Shown here one piece after another: positions 1 through 7,148 of a stretch of DNA of 16,655 nt. The notes beneath the pieces were generated by a model, which saw nothing but the letters and a program-made list of their open reading frames with translations, did no database searches and was not told the DNA's origin. Position numbers and translations under genes: made by a program. Positions within the stretch are counted from its first letter, which is position 1. Each line of letters opens with the position of its first letter. The DNA is taken from positions 1 to 16,655 of the forward strand of contig RFIM01000140.1 of assembly GCA_003695215.1 (NCBI GenBank), given 5' to 3'. The stretch is from Chloroflexota bacterium (lineage in GTDB: Bacteria > Chloroflexota > Anaerolineae > Aggregatilineales > UBA2796).

Positions 1-885
1 CTCAGTGAAGGGCAAGGGCAAGGCACAGACATCGAATGCGGCTAGGTATAGCGGCACTTCTGATGGCTTCACTTGGCCAACGGCCAGGAAGCGCGCTTCT
101 GATAAGCCATGCGCGCGCCAACGCGCCTGCAGCTGCTCAGCCATCTCATCAGGCCCGCCAACTAAGCACAAGCTGATCGGGCGTGCGCTCGCCGCAATAG
201 CGTCGATCAGCACGTCCACGCCTTTGGACATGCCCACTGTGTGCAGCCTGCCAACATAGCCGACGACGAAGGCGTCAGTGGGCAAGCTCAGCCTCTGCCG
301 TGCCGCTTTCTGATCGGGCAAGTTGGCGAAGCGCTCGGCGCGGAAACCATCATGCGCTACCATCACACGGCTCGCACCGCGCTCCTGCAGACGCGCCGCC
401 AAGTAGCCTGTGGTCGCTACCACTAAGCCGACTCGCCGCAGGCATAGGCCTTGCAGCCAGCGGCCCAAGCGCGACTGGGCAAGCGTGTGCGCCTCATAGA
501 CTAACGCGCGGCGCGGCTTGAGCGCGCTCAGCGCCAAAAGCGTCAGCGCATCGCGGCTGTAGTACAGCTCTGCGCGCCTGAGGCACATGAGCGCTAACAA
601 TGCTAGCGTGTAGCTGAGCGTTTGAATAGCGAATAGCAGGCGCTCAGCCCGACCGAGCGGCAGCAAATCTAGGCATGGCACGCGCTTGATGGCGAAGTTG
701 TGCGGCACGCCGTAGTGCTCATGGATATCTTGCACCTTGCGTAGCTCAGGTGTGTTGAAGCGGCGCGCCACGTAGAGCGTCACTTGCGCACCTTGCTCAG
801 CAAAGGCGGCGCAATTCTGCACAATCTGCAGACCGTGCGCTTTCTCAGTTGGCAGGCGCACATTAGCCAGGTAGAAGAGCCTCAA
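1..885 (-). CDS. Glycosyltransferase family 4, 3' end cut by window edge
   Basis: Probable GT4 enzyme that moves a sugar from an activated nucleotide donor to a growing surface glycan or lipid-linked sugar. I read 295 residues in an unbroken frame to base 1. The C-terminal part, including the expected ExxxxxxxE catalytic region, lies outside. The N-terminus (LRLFYLANVRLPTEKAHGLQ) has the first Rossmann strand and the TEKAHG loop common in this family. VAHDGFR (176-182) and GYVGRLH (209-215) mark the inter-domain linker and the donor-domain strand. DVCALPLP (285-292) is close to the usual donor site. The start is TTG at 885-883, sharing bases with the TGA stop of the upstream glycosyltransferase (TTGA), so translation is probably coupled. 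A GTG at residue 9 is less likely because it would remove the first strand. It is the last visible gene of the regulator-plus-glycosyltransferase operon. Sugar donor and acceptor cannot be told from sequence. Confidence 0.88.
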   Translation of the reverse strand, partial: MRLFYLANVRLPTEKAHGLQIVQNCAAFAEQGAQVTLYVARRFNTPELRKVQDIHEHYGVPHNFAIKRVPCLDLLPLGRAERLLFAIQTLSYTLALLALMCLRRAELYYSRDALTLLALSALKPRRALVYEAHTLAQSRLGRWLQGLCLRRVGLVVATTGYLAARLQERGASRVMVAHDGFRAERFANLPDQKAARQRLSLPTDAFVVGYVGRLHTVGMSKGVDVLIDAIAASARPISLCLVGGPDEMAEQLQARWRAHGLSEARFLAVGQVKPSEVPLYLAAFDVCALPLPFTE

Positions 886-1931
886 GGCGAGACTTCCTCA
901 AAGAGCGCGACCAGGCGATCTGCCAAGCCATCTAGGCTATGCGCAGATGAGGCGCCTGCGCGTAGCGCTGCGCCAAGCGCCTGCCGCTCAGCGGGCTCGG
1001 CGCGCAAGAGTGCTTCAAGGCGCTGTGCCAGGCCGTCGACGTCATCAGGCGCGCCGATGCGCAACTGCTGAGCGCGCTCGGCCAATAGCCTGTCGAACGC
1101 CGCATTGCTGACCACAGTCGGTACGCCGCACAACATGGATTCAAGCGCTGCCTTGTCAAATAAGCCTTTCGGGCTCAGATTCACCGCTATTGTGGCGCGC
1201 TGATACCAGCTCAGCACTTCAGCTGGTGACAAAGCGCCTGTGAAGCGGACGCGCTCGGCGATGCCGAGATCCACAGCCAGTTGGCGCAGCTGTTGAGCGT
1301 AGGCGGCATCGTGATTGCCAGGTACGCCGCCGATCAGCGCGATTTGATGCGGCAGAGTGAGCTTTGCTGAAGCGCGGATCAGCGTCGCTTGGTGCTTGAT
1401 CGGGCTCAGCCTGCCCACTTGGACGATCAGCGGCGGCGCGTCGAGCGGCAGGCGCGGATCGGGCTTGAAGCGCGATGTGTCAATGCCATGACCGAGCGGG
1501 CGCACCTTCGGGCTGCGCAACGGGAAGCTGCTCAAATCGGCTGTGGCAATGGCACGCGAGACGGCCAGCGCCGCGCGCAGCTCTATGCCAAGGTGCCGAT
1601 GGACGTACCACAAGACAATCGGCACGTTGTGCCAGCGCGCTAACGGCGCTGCTAACCATGCATAGCGCGGCACCATATGGCAAAACAGCACGTCCACCTG
1701 CGGCAAGATGCGCTGCAAAATTGACCAGTAGCGCAGCGCCATGCGCACTTTGCCGCTGCCTTTTGCCATATGATCGGCTTGCACATTACTCGGCAGGGCA
1801 CAACGCGCCGCTGTGAGCGTGATCAAGCTGAGCGACTCAAGGCGCGCTGCTAACGCTTCAATCCACGCCACTGTGAAGCCCAGCACTGAATCGGACGGAT
1901 CAGCTTGCTGCGTGACCATGCCTATTCGCAT
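882..1931 (-). CDS. Glycosyltransferase family 4
   Basis: A 349-residue GT-B fold glycosyltransferase. Landmarks are MRIGMVTQ at the N-terminus, LGHGIDTSRFKP (146-157), the linker strand IVQVGRLSPIKH (169-180) and FDKAALESMLCGVPTVVSNA (258-277) at the donor pocket. The second Glu of the family's ExxxxxxxE motif is E264. The position eight residues earlier is Gly, not Glu, and this part has the SPKGLFDK variant. I recall a GT4 subgroup with a similar S-x-x-G-x-x-D-K loop, so I do not call the enzyme dead. I chose ATG 1931 because the conserved first strand begins there. It overlaps the end of the upstream glycosyltransferase by 10 bases, and longer upstream frames only read into that gene. Third of four consecutive glycosyltransferases. 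The GT4 fold call is firm, but specificity is unknown. Confidence 0.9.
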   Translation of the reverse strand: MRIGMVTQQADPSDSVLGFTVAWIEALAARLESLSLITLTAARCALPSNVQADHMAKGSGKVRMALRYWSILQRILPQVDVLFCHMVPRYAWLAAPLARWHNVPIVLWYVHRHLGIELRAALAVSRAIATADLSSFPLRSPKVRPLGHGIDTSRFKPDPRLPLDAPPLIVQVGRLSPIKHQATLIRASAKLTLPHQIALIGGVPGNHDAAYAQQLRQLAVDLGIAERVRFTGALSPAEVLSWYQRATIAVNLSPKGLFDKAALESMLCGVPTVVSNAAFDRLLAERAQQLRIGAPDDVDGLAQRLEALLRAEPAERQALGAALRAGASSAHSLDGLADRLVALFEEVSP

Positions 1932-3094
1932 GGCGTCAGCCTCTGCCCGACGCGCTGCCACATCTTCACCCAACGCTCAGTTAGCTTCTCAGGCGCAAAG
2001 TGGTTCATCACATATTCGTGAGCGCGCTCTGCCATTTGGCGCGCACGCACAGGATGTTGCAGCACTGCTAAGATCGCCTCAGCCAACTTATCAGGATCGC
2101 CAATCGGCGTCAAGTGGCCTGTGATGCCGTGCGCAATGATGTCCGATGCGCCTTCGTTGGCCGTGCTAACCAACGGCACGCGCGCCGCGGCTGCCTCCAA
2201 AAGCACACGCCCTAAGCCTTCATAGTTGCTTGAGAGCGCATAGACGCTGGCAAGGTGATACAGCGGCGGCAAATCCTCATACTTCACCGCGCCTGGAAAA
2301 CGCGTCACCTCGCCCAAGCCATAAGCAGCCGCTTGGCCGACGATGTTCGTGCCGCTCATATCGCCGCCGATGACCAGGCGCGCTTGCGGCACAGCCTTGT
2401 GGACGCGCTTGAACGCCTGTAGCAGCAGCGGTAAATTCTTAACAGGCGTCGGACGCCCGACCCAAAGCACCACGGGCGTGCCTTCAGGCAAATCCAGCTG
2501 CTGACGCCATGCCGCTACGCGCTCAGGATCGGGCGGCGCAGCGAACGGCTGAATGTAGGTGACCGTCGGCGCCACGCAGATGCGCTCGGGCTTCACGCCC
2601 AGCCGCAAGCAGGCCAGCCGCTCACGCTTGTTAACCACGCGCACGGCATCGGCGCGCGGCAGGCTATAGCGTGCCATCAGCCACAACAGGCGATTGCGCG
2701 GCCGCTCGCGCACAAAATACGGGCTGCTCACAAAGCAGGAGAAGTCCTGGACGATCAGCGGACGGCCCGTCTTGGCGCGCAAGCGCAAGCCGATCAGCGC
2801 CGTCAGGAACGGATCTTGCGCCGTGATCAGATCGATGGGCTGCTCAGCATGGCGCGCCATGCCCAGGCGCACGCCCGCTGGAATGTAATCAGCATAGCCG
2901 CGCGATTCGGTCGGTTGAATGAACAGCCGCTCGGAGCGATAAGGCCTCAACGGGCGCTCAGGCTGCCTGCGATTGCACAAAACGATGCTGATCTGACCAT
3001 CAGCGCGCAGGGCGTAATCTTCGTGCCGCGCCAAGGTATTATCGATCGTGCCTGTCAGCAGTGTGGTATCCGTGCCTATCATCAAGACGTGCAT
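1922..3094 (-). CDS. Glycosyltransferase family 4
   Basis: A 390-residue GT4 enzyme. MHVLMIGTD is the first Rossmann strand, TAQDPF (91-96) and VQDFSC (115-120) belong to the acceptor domain, WVGRPTPVKNLPLL (211-224) is the linker and first donor-domain strand, and YEGLGRVLLEAAA (291-303) carries the full ExxxxxxxE motif (E292, E300). ANEGASDIIAHGITGHL follows, as usual in the family. I chose ATG 3094, which has AGGGA seven bases upstream. A competing ATG at 3157 forms TGATG with the stop of the upstream gene and would add 21 residues before the conserved strand. Coupling favours 3157, while the domain boundary and ribosome site favour 3094. It lies between two other GT4 genes in one operon and ends with a 10-base overlap into the next. 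Confidence 0.9.
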   Translation of the reverse strand: MHVLMIGTDTTLLTGTIDNTLARHEDYALRADGQISIVLCNRRQPERPLRPYRSERLFIQPTESRGYADYIPAGVRLGMARHAEQPIDLITAQDPFLTALIGLRLRAKTGRPLIVQDFSCFVSSPYFVRERPRNRLLWLMARYSLPRADAVRVVNKRERLACLRLGVKPERICVAPTVTYIQPFAAPPDPERVAAWRQQLDLPEGTPVVLWVGRPTPVKNLPLLLQAFKRVHKAVPQARLVIGGDMSGTNIVGQAAAYGLGEVTRFPGAVKYEDLPPLYHLASVYALSSNYEGLGRVLLEAAAARVPLVSTANEGASDIIAHGITGHLTPIGDPDKLAEAILAVLQHPVRARQMAERAHEYVMNHFAPEKLTERWVKMWQRVGQRLTPCE

Positions 3095-3156
3095 TAGAAT
3101 CCCTATGTTCTTCTGGGCGCGGCGCTCAGGCTGCCATTCTGTGGATTGAGCGAACA

Positions 3157-4296
3157 TCAAGGTCTCTCCAGCACGGTGCGTAGGGCAGCATCAGTCTGCT
3201 CGACCAGAGTCTGCCATGAGAAGCGCTCCATGCCAAGCGCGCTGTTGGCGGCCAAGGCATCGCGCACACCGCCGCTGAAGGCATGTTGCAGCGCCGCCTG
3301 CAGCGCAGGCAAGTCAGGATGCGGCACAAGCAGCCCATTGACGCCGTGCTGCACAACCTCAGGATTGCCGCCGCGCGCGCTAGCGATCACAGGCGTGCCG
3401 ACCTGCAGCGCCTCTAGCAGCGTGTGCGAGAGGCCTTCAGTGCTGGAATAGATCGCCACGTAATCTGCGGCGCGCATGAGCAATGACATCTGCGCGTGCG
3501 GCACCTTGCCCAAAAACTGCACGCGCGCCGCGACGCCGCATTCCTCAGCGCGTCTGCGCAAATGCGGCAAAAATTCGCCATCACCTGCCACTATCAGCCT
3601 GACTGACGGCACAGCTGCTAGCGCTTGGATCAGGTGCTGCACGCCTTTGAGCGCGATCAGCCGACCGACACTCAGCAGATAGCGCCCGTCAAGCTGCCAG
3701 CCGAGCTTTTGGCGCGCCTCAGCTTGCGAAAGGCTCGGCGCGCGCAGCGTCGGCTCAGGCGCGTTGTAGATCAGTTGGATGCGCTCTGGTGGCACGCGCC
3801 AGCCGCTCACCAAGCGGCGCAGATGCACGCTCGGCACAATGATCTTATCGGCAGCGCGCGCCTCGCGTGCGCGCCGCGCCTTGAACCAAGCCACATGCGG
3901 CAGATCGCGGCGCTTCTGGAAAGCGTCTAGGTCAGTGTCAGGCGCGATCCAACCACGCTGAAGGGCGCGCTCCCAAGCGTAATCGCCGACGATCTTCAAG
4001 ACGAGCGGCTTGTTGACCTTCGGGCGCGGCAAGCCGAGCGTGTTCACGTAGATCAGGTCGCTTTGCGCAGCCAGCTCGGCATAGCGGCGCGCATAGCGCA
4101 GCCAACGCTGTGGCGCGCTCTGCTTGAAGGAGATGCGCTCCACAGGGTAGCCATAGCCATCACAGGGCGCATCGCCGTAAGCCAGCACGTGGAACTGATA
4201 GCCGCGCTCTTGCAAGGCAGGCAACAAGCTGTACAGATAGGTAGCTGGGCCGCCTGAGTCAGGGTGAAAAATGCCTGAGGCGATCAAAACGCGCAT
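3157..4296 (-). CDS. Glycosyltransferase family 4
   Basis: A 379-residue GT4 enzyme and the first glycosyltransferase after the regulator. HPDSGGPATYLYSLLPAL (11-28) is the glycine-rich acceptor-side loop after strand 1, SVGRLIALKGVQHLI (209-223) the linker region, and STEGLSHTLLEALQVGTPVI (285-304) contains intact ExxxxxxxE (E287, E295). ARGGNPEVVQHGVNGLLVP (307-325) is the typical donor-site end. VGDYAWERALQRGW (103-116) resembles GT4 enzymes of capsule or O-antigen clusters, a weak hint only. I chose ATG 4296 because the conserved strand MRVLIASG begins there. The frame stays open upstream to 4416, but that extension would sit inside the regulator gene in another frame. The gap to the regulator is 25 bases and contains most of a perfect hairpin. 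Sugar specificity is unknown. Confidence 0.91.
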   Translation of the reverse strand: MRVLIASGIFHPDSGGPATYLYSLLPALQERGYQFHVLAYGDAPCDGYGYPVERISFKQSAPQRWLRYARRYAELAAQSDLIYVNTLGLPRPKVNKPLVLKIVGDYAWERALQRGWIAPDTDLDAFQKRRDLPHVAWFKARRAREARAADKIIVPSVHLRRLVSGWRVPPERIQLIYNAPEPTLRAPSLSQAEARQKLGWQLDGRYLLSVGRLIALKGVQHLIQALAAVPSVRLIVAGDGEFLPHLRRRAEECGVAARVQFLGKVPHAQMSLLMRAADYVAIYSSTEGLSHTLLEALQVGTPVIASARGGNPEVVQHGVNGLLVPHPDLPALQAALQHAFSGGVRDALAANSALGMERFSWQTLVEQTDAALRTVLERP

Positions 4297-4307
4297 GGCG
4301 GCAATTG

Positions 4308-4324
4308 TAGCGCAAGCTGCGCTA
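4308..4324 (-). promoter_or_regulatory. Perfect inverted repeat between regulator and first glycosyltransferase
   Basis: Two perfect 7-base arms (TAGCGCA and TGCGCTA) flank a 3-base spacer. The repeat overlaps the regulator's TAG stop at 4322-4324 and ends 11 bases before the glycosyltransferase ATG. In RNA it would form a GC-rich hairpin. No run of U follows, so it is a poor intrinsic terminator. It could tune translation or RNA stability across the junction, or be a protein-binding site. The structure is read directly; the function is inference. Confidence 0.45.
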
Positions 4325-4978
4325 GCTGTGTAGGCTCTGCTGTGGAGCTGGGATAAGATAGGCGCAGCTCTCGTCTGCCTCAGCGATTCTGCCCAGATTG
4401 CGCGGCACCACGCCAAGCAAAGCGCTGATCAAGCGCATGTCCATGCCGCACAACTCGCCGTGCTCATCCGTCAGATGGTGATAAGGGCAGTTGCACGTGC
4501 GCAGGATGTAGCCTTCAGGCGCGCTTTCCCAGCTGGCTTCGTAGCCGTGCGCGTTCAAGTAATTCACGATGTGATCCAGGCGCGCCGACATCGGAATTTC
4601 GTCCAGAGGCGGCAATTCGGCCTCAGCAGCCATCTGATCGGCCACGCCTTCAAGGATCACGTTCACTTCTGAAGCCGTCAGGCGCGCCTTCAGCTGCTGA
4701 AACAAATGGTCGATCAGATGATGGTAGTTGTTGGGAAACTGCCTGCGCGCTTTCTCGGTCAGAGAATAGACGTATTGCGGCCTGCCAGGCGCGCCACTGC
4801 GCCGTACTTTAGGCTCGCTCACCAAATCCTCGCTGCGCAGGATATCCAAGTGATGGCGCACAGTGACGCTTGTGATGTGATGCCGTATGCGCGTGTGCAG
4901 GGCCTTGACCAGCTCATCCACAGTTGCCTCGCCGCGCTCACGCAGAATTTCCAAGATATGTTGGCGTGTCTGCTGCAT
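4322..4978 (-). CDS. SufR-like winged-helix regulator with C-terminal Cys cluster
   Basis: A 218-residue transcription regulator. Residues 1-75 form a winged helix: HILEILRERGEATVDELVKAL, then the recognition helix VTVRHHLDILRSEDLV (38-53) and the wing with GAPGRPQYVYSLT (62-74). The C-terminal half is an effector domain with NCPYHHLTDEHGELC (163-177). In SufR-type Fe-S repressors I recall a C-x12-C-x13-C-x14-C ligand pattern. Here C164-x12-C177 is present and C205 lies 27 residues further. The expected middle Cys is Val191, and there is an extra C162. It may bind an Fe-S cluster differently or sense another metal or redox signal. I chose ATG 4978 because AAGGGA sits six bases upstream and the longer ATG at 5020 lies inside the predicted -10 box. 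It is first in an operon with four glycosyltransferases and divergent from the M24 peptidase, and likely controls its own promoter. Confidence 0.85.
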   Translation of the reverse strand: MQQTRQHILEILRERGEATVDELVKALHTRIRHHITSVTVRHHLDILRSEDLVSEPKVRRSGAPGRPQYVYSLTEKARRQFPNNYHHLIDHLFQQLKARLTASEVNVILEGVADQMAAEAELPPLDEIPMSARLDHIVNYLNAHGYEASWESAPEGYILRTCNCPYHHLTDEHGELCGMDMRLISALLGVVPRNLGRIAEADESCAYLIPAPQQSLHS

Positions 4979-4984
4979 AAGTTG

Positions 4985-4990
4985 TCCCTT
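4985..4990 (-). promoter_or_regulatory. Ribosome binding site fixing the regulator start
   Basis: AAGGGA six bases before ATG 4978 is the best Shine-Dalgarno match near this gene. It supports the shorter start over the upstream in-frame ATG at 5020. Confidence 0.7.
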
Positions 4991-5015
4991 AACAATACGC
5001 ACTTCAGCCGATTTG

Positions 5016-5045
5016 ATCATATCATTTTTTCAATAATTTTTCCAA
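5016..5045 (-). promoter_or_regulatory. Sigma-70-like promoter of regulator/glycosyltransferase operon
   Basis: TTGGAA (5045-5040), an 18-base AT-rich spacer and TATGAT (5021-5016) on the minus strand. Transcription would start near 5009, about 30 bases before ATG 4978. An imperfect inverted repeat (TATCATT and AATAATT on the plus strand) lies in the spacer and could be an operator. This is the only clearly AT-rich stretch in the first 5 kb. Confidence 0.6.
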
Positions 5046-5077
5046 CGGCGCGGCAGGCAGCTCGGCTGTGAGAAACG

Positions 5078-5086
5078 TGCTATAAT
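5078..5086 (+). promoter_or_regulatory. Extended -10 promoter of M24 peptidase
   Basis: TGC directly before a perfect TATAAT (5081-5086). I see no good -35 box 16-18 bases upstream, as is common for extended -10 promoters. The start would be near 5093, giving a leader of about 36 bases before ATG 5129. Confidence 0.6.
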
Positions 5087-5128
5087 TCGCGCATTCGCAG
5101 GTCCCACTTCCACAACGGAGCTTTTCCC

Positions 5129-6322
5129 ATGCCTGAGGCGACCATTCAACAGGAGAAACTGGCACAAGCTGTCCAAATTCTGCGCGAGCAGGACGTGGAC
5201 TGCTGGATGACCTTCGTGCGCGAGACCGAACACAACGCCGATCCTGCCTTGCGCCTGATCGCCAACAGCAACGTGACCTGGCACACGGCGCTGATCGTCA
5301 CCAAGCATGGCGAGCGCGTCGCGATCGTCGGGCGCTATGAAGTTGAGAATTTCAAGCGCATGGGCTGCTGGGATCAGGTCATCGGCTACGATCAGAGCAT
5401 TCAGCCTGCGCTGCTGAGCACGCTAGAGCGTCTGGCGCCGCGCCAAATCGCCCTGAATTACTCTGAGAGCGATACCGCGGCTGACGGCCTTTCGCATGGC
5501 ATGTTCCTGACGCTGCAGCGCTACTTGCAAGGCAAGCCTTATCGGCTGATCTCGGCTGAAGGCATTCTCAATCCGTTGCGCGGGCGCAAAACAGCGACCG
5601 AGGTGGCGCGCATCCGCGCCGCTGTGCAACTGACCGAGCAGATCATCGATGCCGTGACGGCTACGCTCAAAGTCGGCATGACGGAACGCCAGATCGCCGA
5701 TTTCATCCATGCTGAAATGCGTCGCCATGGCGTAGTGCCATCTTGGGACGCCGACCACTGCCCGACGGTCACTTGCGGCCCGGAGTCGCCTGTGGGGCAC
5801 GTCTCGCCATCGGATCAGTATGCCGTCAAGGCAGGCGAGCTAGTGCGGATCGATCTGGGCGTAGTGTTGAACGAGTACATCTCGGATATGCAGCGTGTCT
5901 GGTATATTCAGCCACAAGGCGAGGCTGAAATTCCTGCGCCTGTGCGCCATGCCTTTGATTCAGTGCGCGCTGCCATTGAGGCGGCTGCAGCAGCGCTCAA
6001 GCCGGGCGTGCAGGGCTGGATGGTAGACGAGGCAGCCCGCCGCACTATCATCGAGCGCGGCTATTCAGAATATCAGCACGCTGTTGGTCATGGCATTGGG
6101 CGGACAGTCCATGACGGCGCGACGCTGCTCGGGCCGCGCTGGGAACGCTATGGCAACACGCCCTACGGCGTCGTGGAAGCGGGCAATTGCTTCACGCTGG
6201 AGCTAGGCGTGCATGTGCCGCGCTATGGCCTGGTCAGCCTTGAGGAAGATGTGCTGGTGACTGAGAAGGGCGTGGAGTGGCTGAGTGCGCCACAAACCGA
6301 CCTGATCGTAGTCAAGGCCTGA
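5129..6322 (+). CDS. M24 family metallopeptidase (Xaa-Pro peptidase-like)
   Basis: A 397-residue cytoplasmic enzyme, probably a dinuclear-metal aminopeptidase or dipeptidase acting on Xaa-Pro or similar peptides. The N-terminal domain (about 1-150) is the creatinase/prolidase-like domain. The C-terminal pita-bread domain (about 155-397) has all five expected metal ligands: D242 in RIDLG, D253 in SDMQR, H321 in GHGIG, E358 in LELGV, and E373 (or E372) in EEDVLVT. H224 in PVGHVSPSD fits the usual substrate-side His. No signal peptide is seen. ATG 5129 has GGAG eight bases upstream. The gene has its own extended -10 promoter, is divergent from the SufR-like regulator, and ends four bases before the converging RodZ-like gene. 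M24 members with this layout are often named Xaa-Pro aminopeptidase, but exact substrate is not predictable, and non-peptidase members exist. Confidence 0.92.
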   Translation: MPEATIQQEKLAQAVQILREQDVDCWMTFVRETEHNADPALRLIANSNVTWHTALIVTKHGERVAIVGRYEVENFKRMGCWDQVIGYDQSIQPALLSTLERLAPRQIALNYSESDTAADGLSHGMFLTLQRYLQGKPYRLISAEGILNPLRGRKTATEVARIRAAVQLTEQIIDAVTATLKVGMTERQIADFIHAEMRRHGVVPSWDADHCPTVTCGPESPVGHVSPSDQYAVKAGELVRIDLGVVLNEYISDMQRVWYIQPQGEAEIPAPVRHAFDSVRAAIEAAAAALKPGVQGWMVDEAARRTIIERGYSEYQHAVGHGIGRTVHDGATLLGPRWERYGNTPYGVVEAGNCFTLELGVHVPRYGLVSLEEDVLVTEKGVEWLSAPQTDLIVVKA

Positions 6323-6326
6323 CAGG

Positions 6327-7142
6327 CTACGGAAAGATGCGCTCGACGATCTGACCGCGCGCGCCGAGGATGCCCAAATCCACGCCATTCAGGACGACGC
6401 GCACGCCCATGGCATTGCCAGCGCGCAAGCCGATACGCTTGCCACGATATTGCAGCACGGTCTGTGGTGCAGGCATGCCTTCATAGAGGATAGCATCGTC
6501 GACAGTCACGCGCAGCCAGGTGCGCGCTGTGATAGCGATTTGAATGGCGTTCTCGGAATCAGCGGCCACCAGGTTTGGATTGGGCAGCGGCGTCGGGCTG
6601 GGCGGCACGAAGGGCGTTGGCGTCAGCGTTGGTTCGGCGGGCAGCTCAGTTGGCACAGGGCTTAGGATGACGCTGAGCGCTGTGCTGCGCTGCTGGCTTG
6701 AGAGCGCCAAGCCTGCGCCAATGATGGTTGCAGCGCTCAGAATGCCCAGCAATAATAGCAACAGTAAGAGGCCCGCGAAGGTGCGGCGCCTGGGCGCCTG
6801 CTCAAGAGCAGGGCCGTAGATAGGCATACCTTGTGAGCTGTGGCGCGGATTGCTGATAGGCTGTGGCGCGCGGCGCACGCGGCGACGACTGCCACTGAGC
6901 GCTTCTTCCCAGCGGGCCACATAGTCATCGCCATCCAGCTGCAAAAAGCGCGCATAGCTGCGCAAAAATCCGCGGGCCTGCACAGGCGAAGGCAAGGCAG
7001 CCGCGTTGCCTTGCTCCAGCGCCTCCAGGAACTTCACGCGGATTTTGATGGCACGCTCAACTTCGGGCAGGCTCAGGTCGCGTTGCTCACGTGCGGCGCG
7101 CAACTCACTGCCCAGGGCTTGCAGCTCGGCAGTGTTCGCCAA
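6327..7142 (-). CDS. RodZ-like HTH membrane protein with DUF4115-type C-terminus
   Basis: A 271-residue single-pass membrane protein. Residues 10-70 form an Xre-like helix-turn-helix (LGSELRAAREQRDLSLPEVE, then SPVQARGFLRSYARFLQLD), as in RodZ. A basic stretch (RRRVRR, 86-91) and PRRR come before one transmembrane helix of Leu, Gly and Ala (122-148). A Pro/Thr-rich linker (160-190) and an outside beta domain (195-271, with ARTWLRVTVDDA and GNAMGVRVVLNGVDLG) match RodZ/DUF4115 proteins. RodZ links MreB to the wall-building machinery in rod-shaped cells. Whether this protein does so here is inference, as no mreB is in view. The start is TTG at 7142, six bases after the rplI stop. No in-frame ATG keeps the helix-turn-helix whole. 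It is probably translated with rplI. Confidence 0.84.
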   Translation of the reverse strand: MANTAELQALGSELRAAREQRDLSLPEVERAIKIRVKFLEALEQGNAAALPSPVQARGFLRSYARFLQLDGDDYVARWEEALSGSRRRVRRAPQPISNPRHSSQGMPIYGPALEQAPRRRTFAGLLLLLLLLGILSAATIIGAGLALSSQQRSTALSVILSPVPTELPAEPTLTPTPFVPPSPTPLPNPNLVAADSENAIQIAITARTWLRVTVDDAILYEGMPAPQTVLQYRGKRIGLRAGNAMGVRVVLNGVDLGILGARGQIVERIFP

Positions 7143-7148
7143 AGTCGC

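Noticed and set aside
4297..4416. N-terminal extension of the first glycosyltransferase
   Set aside because: It would run inside the regulator gene in another frame and precedes the conserved first strand that begins at ATG 4296.
4979..5020. Longer regulator start at ATG 5020
   Set aside because: That ATG is part of the predicted -10 box, and ATG 4978 has a clear AAGGGA site.
5423..5800. Open frame of 125 codons on the minus strand inside the M24 gene
   Set aside because: Arg/His-rich shadow of a well-conserved enzyme, without its own promoter or ribosome site.
6323..6326. Terminator between the M24 and RodZ-like genes
   Set aside because: Only four bases separate the converging stop codons, and I saw no hairpin with a T-run on either strand near them.
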